A program made the position numbers and the translations under genes. Below the pieces are notes generated by a model that saw only the letters and a list, made by a program, of their open reading frames with translations, searched no databases and had not been told where the DNA came from. This document shows positions 1 through 6,819 of a stretch of 15,276 nt of DNA, piece by piece; positions within the stretch are counted from its first letter, which is position 1; the number at the start of each line of letters is the position of its first letter. The DNA is from an uncultured bacterium. Its GTDB lineage: Bacteria > Hydrogenedentota > Hydrogenedentia > Hydrogenedentales > SLHB01. Location: contig CALEZK010000692.1 of NCBI GenBank assembly GCA_937928585.1, forward strand, positions 1 to 15,276, written 5' to 3'.

Positions 1-777
1 GTCGACGACAAATACGAAAGTGAGTAACAAAGGCCCCAGAAGATTCATGGTGTTGTGGTTTGACAGGCTGAGGCCATACACAAACGCGAAGGCGATCAGG
101 TACCTTTGACTTCGCGCTTCGTACCAAAGCAGCAAAAGGAGGCAGCACGACACGATAAAGAAGGCGTTGAGGGTGTACACCTCAGCGATAACGGATTGCT
201 CCCAGAATTCCCCGGAGAATGCAAACGCTAGCCCCGCTGCCACTGCCGCGAATCGATTCCGGGTCATTTTCAATGTCAGCGTGAAAAGTAAATAAACAGT
301 TGCTGCACCGAAGGTGGCGGACATGAAATTGACCCGCCACGCCACGGAGCCAAAGGGAATGAACGTAAATACCTTTCCCAGCAGACACCAAATCGGATAG
401 CCCGGTGGGTGCGCTATTCCGAGGGTGTACGCTGCGGTGACCAGTTCGCCGCTGTCTTCCCCCGTTATGGTTGGACCCAAAGTCATAACGTAGACGACAA
501 GAGCTGTCAGCGCTGTGCAAGCCGCGAGAAAATAGTCTGGCCAGCGAAGGGTGTAGCGGGATTCCGGTTGTGGCCACATGGACTGGAAGACGGGAGGAAG
601 GGTGTTTGCACTCGCCCGAATTGCGGCTTCGTCTTCCGGTGTGCGCTCCGCACCAATTTTTTCAAGCCAGAGCTTCACCTGGGCACGTTCGACACCGAGC
701 GCGGTTGCAAGCTTGGCGTCGGTATACCTTTGGTAATGTGATTTGAGGTACATTCGTTGTAGAAATGTGAGCCGCAT
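1..777 (-). CDS. DUF2723 membrane glycosyltransferase-like protein with N-terminal helix-turn-helix-like region (3' end outside window)
   Basis: The frame is open on the minus strand from ATG at 777 to the window edge, giving 259 codons with the C-terminus missing. An in-frame TGA lies about 33 bases upstream, so the start lies close by; ATG 777 is the first, and no clear Shine-Dalgarno is seen. Residues 1 to about 65 look cytosolic and include a helix-turn-helix-like stretch (LATALGVERAQVKLWLEK). Hydrophobic segments begin near residue 80. The loop GEDSGELVTAAYTLG followed by IAHPPGYP, and later WEQSVIAEVYTLNAFF, are the hallmark motifs of DUF2723 (listed as CAZy GT117), relatives of PMT-type polyprenol-sugar-dependent glycosyltransferases. 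The acidic ED in the first loop fits the catalytic site of that superfamily. Family members are usually much longer, with a periplasmic C-terminal part that would lie outside the window. The family assignment is firm; substrate and function are unknown. Confidence 0.9.
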   Translation of the reverse strand, partial: MRLTFLQRMYLKSHYQRYTDAKLATALGVERAQVKLWLEKIGAERTPEDEAAIRASANTLPPVFQSMWPQPESRYTLRWPDYFLAACTALTALVVYVMTLGPTITGEDSGELVTAAYTLGIAHPPGYPIWCLLGKVFTFIPFGSVAWRVNFMSATFGAATVYLLFTLTLKMTRNRFAAVAAGLAFAFSGEFWEQSVIAEVYTLNAFFIVSCCLLLLLWYEARSQRYLIAFAFVYGLSLSNHNTMNLLGPLLLTFVFVVD

Positions 778-815
778 AGACGCAAGTGTACCGCAGTAGG
801 GTATGGGATTTCAGT

Positions 816-839
816 AGGGAGAACGCCAGGGAGAACGCC
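816..839. repeat. Perfect 12-bp tandem repeat (two copies)
   Basis: AGGGAGAACGCC occurs twice head to tail at 816-827 and 828-839, in the 210-bp gap between the divergent DUF2723 and comM genes. It lies 39 to 62 bases upstream of the DUF2723 start. A perfect pair in a promoter-sized gap could be a regulator site, but nothing else supports that reading. A run of nine G (859-867) lies 20 bases further on. Confidence 0.6.
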
Positions 840-987
840 TAGGCCAAGAAGTCCTTTCGGGGGGGGGTACCATCGCGATACGCTTCCGAATTAGACTGGT
901 CGGGAAGTTGGACTTTTCGAAGCGCTATTTCCAACAACAAGGTGCGCAGATACTGGTGAAAACATTACCTAAGGCAGATTTTGGCTG

Positions 988-2529
988 GTGCTAGCCCGCA
1001 TCCAATCAAGTACGATTCTGGGAATCGACGGTTTTCCCCTGTCCGTCGAGGTGGACAACTATATCGGCGTGAACAAGCTCACGATTGTGGGCTTGCCCGA
1101 TGCAGCCGTGAAGGAAAGCCAAGACCGCGTTCACTCCGCCATCCGCAATTCCGGTTTTCGCCTGCCGCGCGGCGTTACCGTTGTCAATTTGGCCCCGGCT
1201 GACATCCGTAAGGAAGGGAGTGCGCTCGACCTGCCCATCGCTCTGGGCCTGCTAGCTGCCAGTGAACAGATTGGCGAAGGGCGTATATCGGAATACTCCG
1301 TCGTCGGTGAACTGGCACTGAACGGTATGGTTCGGCCGGTCGCTGGTGTACTGCCGATGACGACTGCCGCGCGGGATCAGAAACTCCGGGGAATCATCGT
1401 TCCCACAGCCAACGCAAGGGAAGCGGGCGTCGTGCCCGGTATTGAGGTCATTCCTGTCCAGACCCTGTCGGAGGCGGCCGCTTTTATGGCTGGATTTACG
1501 GACATAGCACCGTTTGTGACCGACGTTGATTCGATGTTTCGGGACGGGCGTGGCCAGGTTCCCGATCTCAACGAAGTGAAGGGTCAGGCGCACGTAAAGC
1601 GCGCCGTAACAATAGCCGCCGCCGGTGGCCACAACCTGCTCATGGTCGGTCCACCAGGCACGGGTAAAACTATGTTGGCCTCCCGGCTGCCGGGCATCTT
1701 GCCCGACATGACGTTTGAAGAGGCGCTGGAAACGACGCGAGTCTACAGTGTGGCCGGTGCCTTGGGCGACGGCAAACAGCTAGTGGTGCAACGCCCGTTT
1801 CGTGCGCCGCATCATACCGCTACCACCGTGGCAATCAGCGGCGGCGGCCACGGCCAGCGTCCCATGCCGGGCGAAGTTAGCATGGCGCACAACGGCGTGT
1901 TGTTTCTCGATGAGCTACCCGAATTCAATCGCGGCGCACTGGAAGTCCTGCGCCAGCCGTTGGAAGAAGGCATGGTCCATATCAGACGCGCGATGTATGC
2001 CGTTACCTTTCCGTCGCGCTTCTTACTTGTTGTTGCTTTGAACTCGTGTCCGTGTGGGTATCGGTCGCATCCAGTGAAGGCCTGTCGGTGCTCGATTGGA
2101 GAGATCCAAAGGTACATGGGACGATTATCAGGACCATTGCTCGACCGTATCGATATTCACGTGGATGTTCCAGCGCTGACTTATGATGAAATATCCGACC
2201 GGCAGCCCAGTGGTCCAACGAGCGCCGAGGTTCGTGCCGCGGTGCAGGCAGCGCGAGACCAACAGCGAGCACGGTATAACGGTCGGTTTGCTTGCAACGC
2301 GCACTTGGATTCCAAAGCCGTGCGTGAAATGTGCGACATGGAATCGGAAGCCGAAAAACTCCTCCAAAACGCTATGGACCAATTCGGTTTTAGTGCCCGC
2401 GCGTACGACAAAGTCATACGGGTTGCGCGCACCATAGCGGACTTGGAAAGGTCCGATAAGATTTCTGAGTCTCATGTTGCGGAGGCAGTCCAATACCGGT
2501 CATTGGACCGTGGCCTTTTCACCGTCTAA
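988..2529 (+). CDS. comM: ComM/YifB family Mg-chelatase-like AAA+ ATPase (complete)
   Basis: This 513-residue protein has the normal family length. It starts at GTG 988; the opening LARIQSSTILGIDG matches the usual ComM start (LARVxSxxxxGIDA), and an in-frame stop at 970-972 excludes longer forms. Residues 20-170 form the N-terminal ChlI/Lon-like domain, including VGLPDAAVKESQDRV and GELALNG. The AAA+ core has Walker A GPPGTGKT at 221-228 and Walker B VLFLDE at 304-309. A four-cysteine cluster (CPCG at 354-357, then CRC) follows, and then the Mg-chelatase C-terminal domain with GRLSGPLLDRID and SARAYDK. In naturally transformable bacteria ComM is a hexameric helicase that promotes branch migration of incoming DNA; the YifB form is near-universal and its role elsewhere is less clear. 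Codon third positions look less GC-rich than in the remnant at 3339-3830. No strong ribosome-binding site is seen. Confidence 0.95.
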   Translation: MLARIQSSTILGIDGFPLSVEVDNYIGVNKLTIVGLPDAAVKESQDRVHSAIRNSGFRLPRGVTVVNLAPADIRKEGSALDLPIALGLLAASEQIGEGRISEYSVVGELALNGMVRPVAGVLPMTTAARDQKLRGIIVPTANAREAGVVPGIEVIPVQTLSEAAAFMAGFTDIAPFVTDVDSMFRDGRGQVPDLNEVKGQAHVKRAVTIAAAGGHNLLMVGPPGTGKTMLASRLPGILPDMTFEEALETTRVYSVAGALGDGKQLVVQRPFRAPHHTATTVAISGGGHGQRPMPGEVSMAHNGVLFLDELPEFNRGALEVLRQPLEEGMVHIRRAMYAVTFPSRFLLVVALNSCPCGYRSHPVKACRCSIGEIQRYMGRLSGPLLDRIDIHVDVPALTYDEISDRQPSGPTSAEVRAAVQAARDQQRARYNGRFACNAHLDSKAVREMCDMESEAEKLLQNAMDQFGFSARAYDKVIRVARTIADLERSDKISESHVAEAVQYRSLDRGLFTV

Positions 2530-2643
2530 GCTTCGTTTTTTTGGAGATCATGCACAAAATCCCAGTGTTTTGATCGCCCGTTATCGGCCATATAATTCGT
2601 CCCGGCTTTCGCCCAATTAAGTTCTCCGAATTGACCGTGGCCG

Positions 2644-3345
2644 TCAAGCACGGCCGCGTGCGCGGACGTGGCGTTTCGCCGAGGAGCAGAGCGCTCGGAC
2701 CCTTTCCGGGCATGGTAGCCGGAGCGACTCGGTCATACCCACAAACAGCGCCTCGATTCGGCCAATCTGCAGAATCGACGGAAGGGTCACGCCGCGTTCC
2801 CATTGAGATACAAGCTCTGCGCACACGCCTAGTAGTTTCCCCAAATCTTTTTGGCTGAGGCCAAGCAGGCAACGTGTCTGCCGAACGTACTCCCTTGGCG
2901 AATTCGGTTCGCAGAGCGGATTGTATCCCACGAACTGCGCTATCTTGGGTATGGAGAGATGGTCTTGCAGGTGGTCAGGCTTGAGCTCGTACCGAGTCAC
3001 GGTAGACGGGTCAACGCACCACTCTCGGGCTAAGTCGGCAGCAGGCAGACCGAGGCTCTCCCTGTGCAAGCGGAGTTTTTCGCCAAGCGTCTGGCCACTC
3101 GGCCTGGGGTCATAGCCCAGGAATTCGAGAACGGTCGGCCAAGCCGAAAGGGATACCGAATGGCTGCCTACCTCCCAATTCTGTATTGTCGACTCATTGA
3201 CACCGAATATATCCGCCACTTCGCGTTGGACGAGATGCAGATCCAGTCGGCGCTTTCGTAGGTGCTCGCCGAGAGTCTTGGGATCAGCCGGATAGTCATA
3301 AGGCTTTGGTTTTGCGGCGTTTAGTTTGCGCTGACACAATGGCAA
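2644..3345 (-). CDS. Protein with three tandem XRE-type helix-turn-helix repeats
   Basis: This 233-residue protein is made almost wholly of three related units. Unit 1 is about residues 24-80 (TLGEHLRKRRLDL, ending FLGYDP). Unit 2 is about 86-143 (TLGEKLRLHRESLGL, ending FVGYNP). Unit 3 is about 149-203 (SPREYVRQTRCLLGLSQKDL, QWERG, ending LFVG). Each has the amphipathic helix, turn and recognition-helix pattern of XRE/Cro DNA-binding domains (FGVNESTIQNWE, CVDPSTVTRYE, LGVCAELVSQWE). There is no recognisable effector domain. It is probably a DNA-binding regulator; its target is unknown. There is no ATG near the 5' end: the start is TTG 3345 or TTG 3339, and the true start is uncertain. This 5' end overlaps the beginning of the comM remnant on the other strand, so the gene may have acquired its start at a DNA junction. 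It converges with the intact comM across 114 bp without a clear terminator. Confidence 0.8.
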   Translation of the reverse strand: MPLCQRKLNAAKPKPYDYPADPKTLGEHLRKRRLDLHLVQREVADIFGVNESTIQNWEVGSHSVSLSAWPTVLEFLGYDPRPSGQTLGEKLRLHRESLGLPAADLAREWCVDPSTVTRYELKPDHLQDHLSIPKIAQFVGYNPLCEPNSPREYVRQTRCLLGLSQKDLGKLLGVCAELVSQWERGVTLPSILQIGRIEALFVGMTESLRLPCPERVRALCSSAKRHVRARGRA

Positions 3346-3830
3346 CGCGTCTATGCCCGTGCGGTTGTCGCAGTGATCCCCGGCGTCAATGCCGCTGCTC
3401 CAACGGCGAAATCCAGCGCTATATGGGCAGATTGTCGGGGCCTTTGTTGGATCGCATCGATCTGCACACGGAAGTACCGTCGTTGAGTTACGAAGAATTG
3501 ACCGATGTGCGGCCCAGCGGCCCCACCAGCGAAGAGGTCCGTGATCAAGTCCAACGCGCGCGCGATTTGCAGCGCGCCCGCTACGGCAATGCGTTCGCCT
3601 GCAATGCGCACCTCGACGCGAAGGCGGTTCGGCAATACTGCCAACCGACGGAGAGTGGCGCGCGCCTGTTGGAGCAGGCCATTAATCAGTTGGGATTCAG
3701 CGCGCGCGCCTACGACAAGGCGCTGCGCGTGGCGCGCACGCTCGCCGATCTCGAAGGCCTCGACGCAATCAGCGATCAAAACATCGGCGAAGCAATTCAA
3801 TACCGATCTCTCGATCGCCAGCTCTTTTAG
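3339..3830 (+). pseudogene. comM: 3' remnant of a second comM (C-terminal third only)
   Basis: From 3354 the frame encodes CPCGCRSDP and continues to the TAG at 3830. It aligns without gaps to residues 354-511 of the intact ComM at 988-2529, with about two-thirds identity counted by eye. Shared blocks include GEIQRYMGRLSGPLLDRID, FACNAHLD and QYRSLDR. The N-terminal domain and all Walker motifs are missing, so it cannot be a working ATPase. Just upstream of CPCG the similarity to ComM stops abruptly. One substitution stands out: the CPCGY block reads CPCGC here. The frame has no internal stop over 158 codons, which suggests recent truncation. An ATG at 3339 would allow translation, but no ribosome-binding site is seen. 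Third positions look more GC-rich than in the intact copy and more like the genes to the right, suggesting this is the resident gene's tail. Confidence 0.85.
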
Positions 3831-3836
3831 ACGCCG

Positions 3837-3863
3837 GGCGGGCGTCCCCGCGAGCCGCCTTTT
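3837..3863 (+). terminator. Possible weak intrinsic terminator after the comM remnant
   Basis: A GGCGG/CCGCC stem (3837-3841 with 3855-3859) is followed directly by TTTT. The loop is long (13 bases) and the T run short. It sits 6 bases after the remnant's stop and before the convergent DUF1569 gene. An alternative GACGCC/GGCGTC hairpin overlaps it. Weak support. Confidence 0.25.
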
Positions 3864-3877
3864 CCTGCGCCAACAGC

Positions 3878-4336
3878 CTACGCCCCAAATTGTCGCAGGT
3901 GATAATCGGTGTGCAATCCATGGACACGTTGCCATTTCTTCAGTGAAATGCGCCCAAGCATCGGCTCCAACACAATGCGCTCGGGGTCGCTTTCCGATCG
4001 CGCGACAAACCGGCGCATGGACTCGAGTAATAGAATCCGCTCGGTTTCCACATCGTCCGCGGAACTATCCAGGAATTGTGATGACGCCTTAATGAGGCCC
4101 TTCGGCCAATTGGTCCAAACGCGAAACATGAGGAGCCAGATAATCGGCATCAACCACGCGCGACTTTCGTCCTTGGTTTCACGCTCTTCAAGTGACACTT
4201 CAAAAACGATCCGCAGATGCGCGAACATCTGCGCCAATGTCATCGTGCCCCACCGTCGCGAAACCGTAGCGGCTACCATGCTCACGCGGCGTTCGAAAGC
4301 GGGCAAGCTCTCGGCGTTAAGATCGATATGAGCCAC
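3878..4336 (-). CDS. DUF1569 / DinB-like small protein
   Basis: The protein has 152 residues, starting at GTG 4336 (AHIDLNAESLPAFERR) and ending with TAG at 3880-3878. An early segment, WGTMTLAQMFAHLRIVFE, has the first-helix histidine typical of DinB-like four-helix bundles. The closing KWQRVHGLHTDYHLRQFG matches the DUF1569 signature, in which a late HxxHHxxQFG-type motif supplies metal-binding histidines. Here that motif reads HTDYHLRQFG, keeping two histidines. The DinB superfamily includes metal-dependent thiol transferases and hydrolases; no substrate can be deduced. It lies 39 bp after the 314-residue gene on the same strand and is probably the last gene of that operon. A downstream in-frame ATG (residue 20) is a less likely start because it would remove part of the first helix region. 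Confidence 0.75.
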   Translation of the reverse strand: MAHIDLNAESLPAFERRVSMVAATVSRRWGTMTLAQMFAHLRIVFEVSLEERETKDESRAWLMPIIWLLMFRVWTNWPKGLIKASSQFLDSSADDVETERILLLESMRRFVARSESDPERIVLEPMLGRISLKKWQRVHGLHTDYHLRQFGA

Positions 4337-4375
4337 GCGGCGATTCCAACCGAGGCAACGTGTGATACGACGCGT

Positions 4376-5320
4376 TCACCGCTCCAGGTAAGCCTTCACT
4401 TCGCGCAGCACATCGGCGCGATCGATCCACGGTTTGTATGCGATGCGCATTTGCATTTCGTATTCCTTGCCCACTTCATACCCTGGCACAACCAACTGGA
4501 AATCCCAGGCAGGACATGTGTCGTCCTTCGCGGCGTTCTCCCCGCCGCCACTGGGCGAATGCGCGAGCCGGAGATACGGATTTGGCTTCCACATATAGAT
4601 CAGCACCATGTCCTTGAATCGGCCGTAGAAGAAAGGTTCGGAAAACCGTATCGGGGAAAGGCTCTGATACAAGGTGTCCGAAGCCGGGGGCATCGGCAGA
4701 TTCGCGGTATCGCTTGCCTGAAGCACCGTGCTGTCGCGTCCGTGCACCTGCGTGCAGAATTGCGCCCACTTTGGCGCTTCGAGCGTCGAGCCTGCACGAA
4801 GAAAGTACATGCTCTTGTCGGCGGGTCCGTTGATATACGACGCCCAAAACACGCCCATGTATCCGCCTTCAAACACCGCTTCGCGCGGAACGCACTTGAA
4901 CATCATATCGACATAATAGGGATCGGCGAGCGTAAACATCGTCCAACTTTCGACTTTGTACGTCGGTGTCGCAGCTTGATGCAGCTCGCACGATGTCTTG
5001 GAGAGCTTCGTTAAGGTCATCGGCACTTCGCGCGGCTCGAAGAAGATTTTGCCGTCCTCAGGCCGCGGCCGCGCGTCGAAATAATGTTCGAGATTTACCC
5101 CCGCGTATGACGGCACGAACGGACTCTCCGCCTCGTCGGGCGAGGTCATGCTGAAGATGCCGTTATATCGGTGCCGATGCGGATTGTTGCCCAGGTTGTT
5201 GCCAATGACGCAGGTCAACCGGGAAACCGAGAACGTATCGAAATCGACGCCGGCCTTTCCCTGCGGATCGTCTGCCGGGCCCGCCGCGATTGCCATTGCG
5301 CACACGAACTGAATCAGCAT
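4376..5320 (-). CDS. Probable exported protein of unrecognised family
   Basis: This is a 314-residue protein with an ATG start at 5320. The ribosome-binding site GGAG lies 8 bases upstream, next to the stop of the preceding DUF1080 gene (16-bp gap), so co-translation is likely. The first 16 residues (LIQFVCAMAIAAGPA) resemble a short signal peptide lacking the usual basic start. I do not recognise the family. Visible segments include HRHRYNGIFSMTSPDE, FVPSYAGVNLEHYFD, a Trp/Tyr-rich centre (GYMGVFWASYINGP) and DFQLVVPGYEVGKEYEMQMR near the end. The aromatic, beta-rich texture and the DUF1080 neighbour suggest a periplasmic carbohydrate-related beta protein, but this is only contextual. There are no membrane segments after the start, and the cysteines show no motif. 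Confidence 0.8.
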   Translation of the reverse strand: MLIQFVCAMAIAAGPADDPQGKAGVDFDTFSVSRLTCVIGNNLGNNPHRHRYNGIFSMTSPDEAESPFVPSYAGVNLEHYFDARPRPEDGKIFFEPREVPMTLTKLSKTSCELHQAATPTYKVESWTMFTLADPYYVDMMFKCVPREAVFEGGYMGVFWASYINGPADKSMYFLRAGSTLEAPKWAQFCTQVHGRDSTVLQASDTANLPMPPASDTLYQSLSPIRFSEPFFYGRFKDMVLIYMWKPNPYLRLAHSPSGGGENAAKDDTCPAWDFQLVVPGYEVGKEYEMQMRIAYKPWIDRADVLREVKAYLER

Positions 5321-5336
5321 CGCGCGATCTCCGTGG

Positions 5337-6623
5337 TTACGGCAGTTCCTTGATTCGAATGTTGCGATACATCACCGGATCACTGTGTTCCGTCAACACG
5401 ATGAATCCGGAGCGCGCGCGCGGACGCAACTCCTCGATCTCATTGATGTCCACGTCATTGACCTTTACACCATTGAGGTAATAGGTGATGCGCGTGCCGT
5501 CAAACACAGCCTCGGAAGCGTTCCATTCGCCCACCGGTTTCGACGCGTTCACGGTAGGCGCTACAACGTCGTAGATCGAGCCCGTGCTGTTCTTGTCGGG
5601 ATCTTTTCCAAAGTCGCCGAGCATTTGATACTCGTAACCAACGCGCGATGCGCGTTGCGCGCGCGGCGCGCGGAAGTGCACGCCGTTGTTACCGCCCTTC
5701 GGCAATGCCCATTCCCACCGCATGATAAAATTCGCGTAACGCCGGTGTGAGCGCAATCCCTGCGAACCGCCGGACTCGCGCGCGATCACTCCGTCTTTTA
5801 CTACCCACGCATTTTGATTCTCGCCGAGCACGACCCAGCCGCCCAACGTCTTTCCATCGAACAGCGCAACGAATCCGTCCGCGCGCTCTTCCGCTGACAA
5901 CACCGAATTGTCCGGAGTCCACTGTTGTGTCTCGCCTGGCAATGCCGAAGCCGCTTCCAGCGCGTCATAGCTCGACTGATCGCCGGTCAATATGAAGTGC
6001 GCGCTATCCGTGAGCTTCTCGGGCACCGCGCCGAACAGCAGCGCCGGCTTCTTTCGCGTTCTTTCGCCGGGCAGGAAAACATCCATATCCGCATAGCGCG
6101 GCGAAGCAACCGTCAGGTTCTTGGCAATTTTCTTGAACGCGCGCGTGTACTTCCCGGCATCTTCGCCGTCGATGAGATAGACAAATGCCGTATCGTTCTT
6201 AAAGGTGGCCGCGGCGGTCTTGGCCCACGCCAATCGCGCCTTATCGGAAGCCGGGGCGTTCGGACCCATCACGCGAATTACACTCACGACGCCGCGGTCC
6301 CCGCCGATTGACTGCACCTGCCGCACCGCTTCCACCGCCTCGGGTGCAATGGAGAGACCGTCCTCGCCAATTCCAAAGAGGTCAAAGCAAATAGAATTCG
6401 CGCCCGGTGCAGCGACGGCGTTCATGAACTTGGCGACTTGCTCGCGCGTAGTGCCGGGCTTTGCCGCCTCCGGCGTCATGATGGATCGCAACGTATACAT
6501 TCCGTTGCCCCGCTTGAGCGACACGCCCTGCACCGACACCGGATTCTTTTCTTGCCCGATTGCACAAATGGTTGGAATCAAGGCGAACGCAGCAAATACT
6601 AAGAAACGTCTTGAAGTTAACAA
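5337..6623 (-). CDS. Exported DUF1080 (3-keto-disaccharide hydrolase-type) protein with unrecognised N-terminal half
   Basis: The chosen start is TTG 6623, giving 428 residues, because GGGGAGGG stands 7 bases before it and the product then opens with a signal peptide (LTSRRFLVFAAFALIPTICAIG). An upstream TTG at 6668 would place 15 unlikely residues before the signal. Residues about 30-240 match nothing I can name. They contain TLRSIMTPE and a series of alternating beta/alpha-like stretches (NSICFDLFGIGEDGL, VVSVIRVMG, DTAFVYLIDGED), which could be a barrel or Rossmann-like fold. Residues about 247-428 are a DUF1080 domain: GFVALFDGKTLGGWVV, MRWEWALPKGGNNGVHFRAP, GYEYQMLGD, GEWNASEAVFDGTRITYYLNG and the closing VMYRNIRIKEL. 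DUF1080 has a concanavalin-like fold; some members hydrolyse 3-keto-glycosides. It is the first gene of a three-gene leftward operon and divergent from the TolC gene. Confidence 0.88.
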   Translation of the reverse strand: MLTSRRFLVFAAFALIPTICAIGQEKNPVSVQGVSLKRGNGMYTLRSIMTPEAAKPGTTREQVAKFMNAVAAPGANSICFDLFGIGEDGLSIAPEAVEAVRQVQSIGGDRGVVSVIRVMGPNAPASDKARLAWAKTAAATFKNDTAFVYLIDGEDAGKYTRAFKKIAKNLTVASPRYADMDVFLPGERTRKKPALLFGAVPEKLTDSAHFILTGDQSSYDALEAASALPGETQQWTPDNSVLSAEERADGFVALFDGKTLGGWVVLGENQNAWVVKDGVIARESGGSQGLRSHRRYANFIMRWEWALPKGGNNGVHFRAPRAQRASRVGYEYQMLGDFGKDPDKNSTGSIYDVVAPTVNASKPVGEWNASEAVFDGTRITYYLNGVKVNDVDINEIEELRPRARSGFIVLTEHSDPVMYRNIRIKELP

Positions 6624-6630
6624 CGAATCA

Positions 6631-6638
6631 CCCTCCCC
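6631..6638 (-). promoter_or_regulatory. Shine-Dalgarno that fixes the DUF1080 TTG start
   Basis: On the minus strand GGGGAGGG lies 7 bases before TTG 6623, and no comparable purine run precedes the alternative TTG 6668. The resulting protein begins directly with a signal peptide, so the two lines of evidence agree. Confidence 0.65.
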
Positions 6639-6760
6639 TTCGCAGCGAATATCCCGCAACTTTAACAAATCTCGCCCACCCAGTCACCGAACCGACTTCG
6701 CCTCCCGAATCCGTCTACCCCGGCATGCGGTCGAATCATCAGGCGAGTCCCTGAAGTCAA

Positions 6761-6790
6761 TTGATCACCATGTACTGCCTATCGTATGAT
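6761..6790 (+). promoter_or_regulatory. Candidate sigma-70-type promoter for the TolC-family gene
   Basis: TTGATC (6761-6766) and TATGAT (6785-6790) are separated by 18 bases, in the 196-bp gap between the divergent DUF1080 and TolC genes. The expected start of transcription is near 6797, leaving a short leader with GGAAGGA at 6801-6807 before ATG 6820. Four of six and five of six bases match consensus. Confidence 0.4.
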
Positions 6791-6819
6791 GGTGCAGATT
6801 GGAAGGAATACCCATTTTC

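Noticed and set aside
182..577. Minus-strand open frame of 131 codons
   Set aside because: It is an out-of-frame reading of the DUF2723 gene, whose true frame shows the family motifs.
1..3350. Classical AbaR/Tn7-like island in comM
   Set aside because: No tni/tns transposition genes, resistance genes or recognisable terminal repeats are visible within the window. Only the comM break itself resembles that situation.
4217..5014. Long plus-strand open frame of 265 codons
   Set aside because: It lies opposite the 314-residue gene, which has a good ribosome-binding site and operon spacing. Its product is rich in His, Arg and Cys with no domain features, typical of an antisense frame in high-GC DNA.
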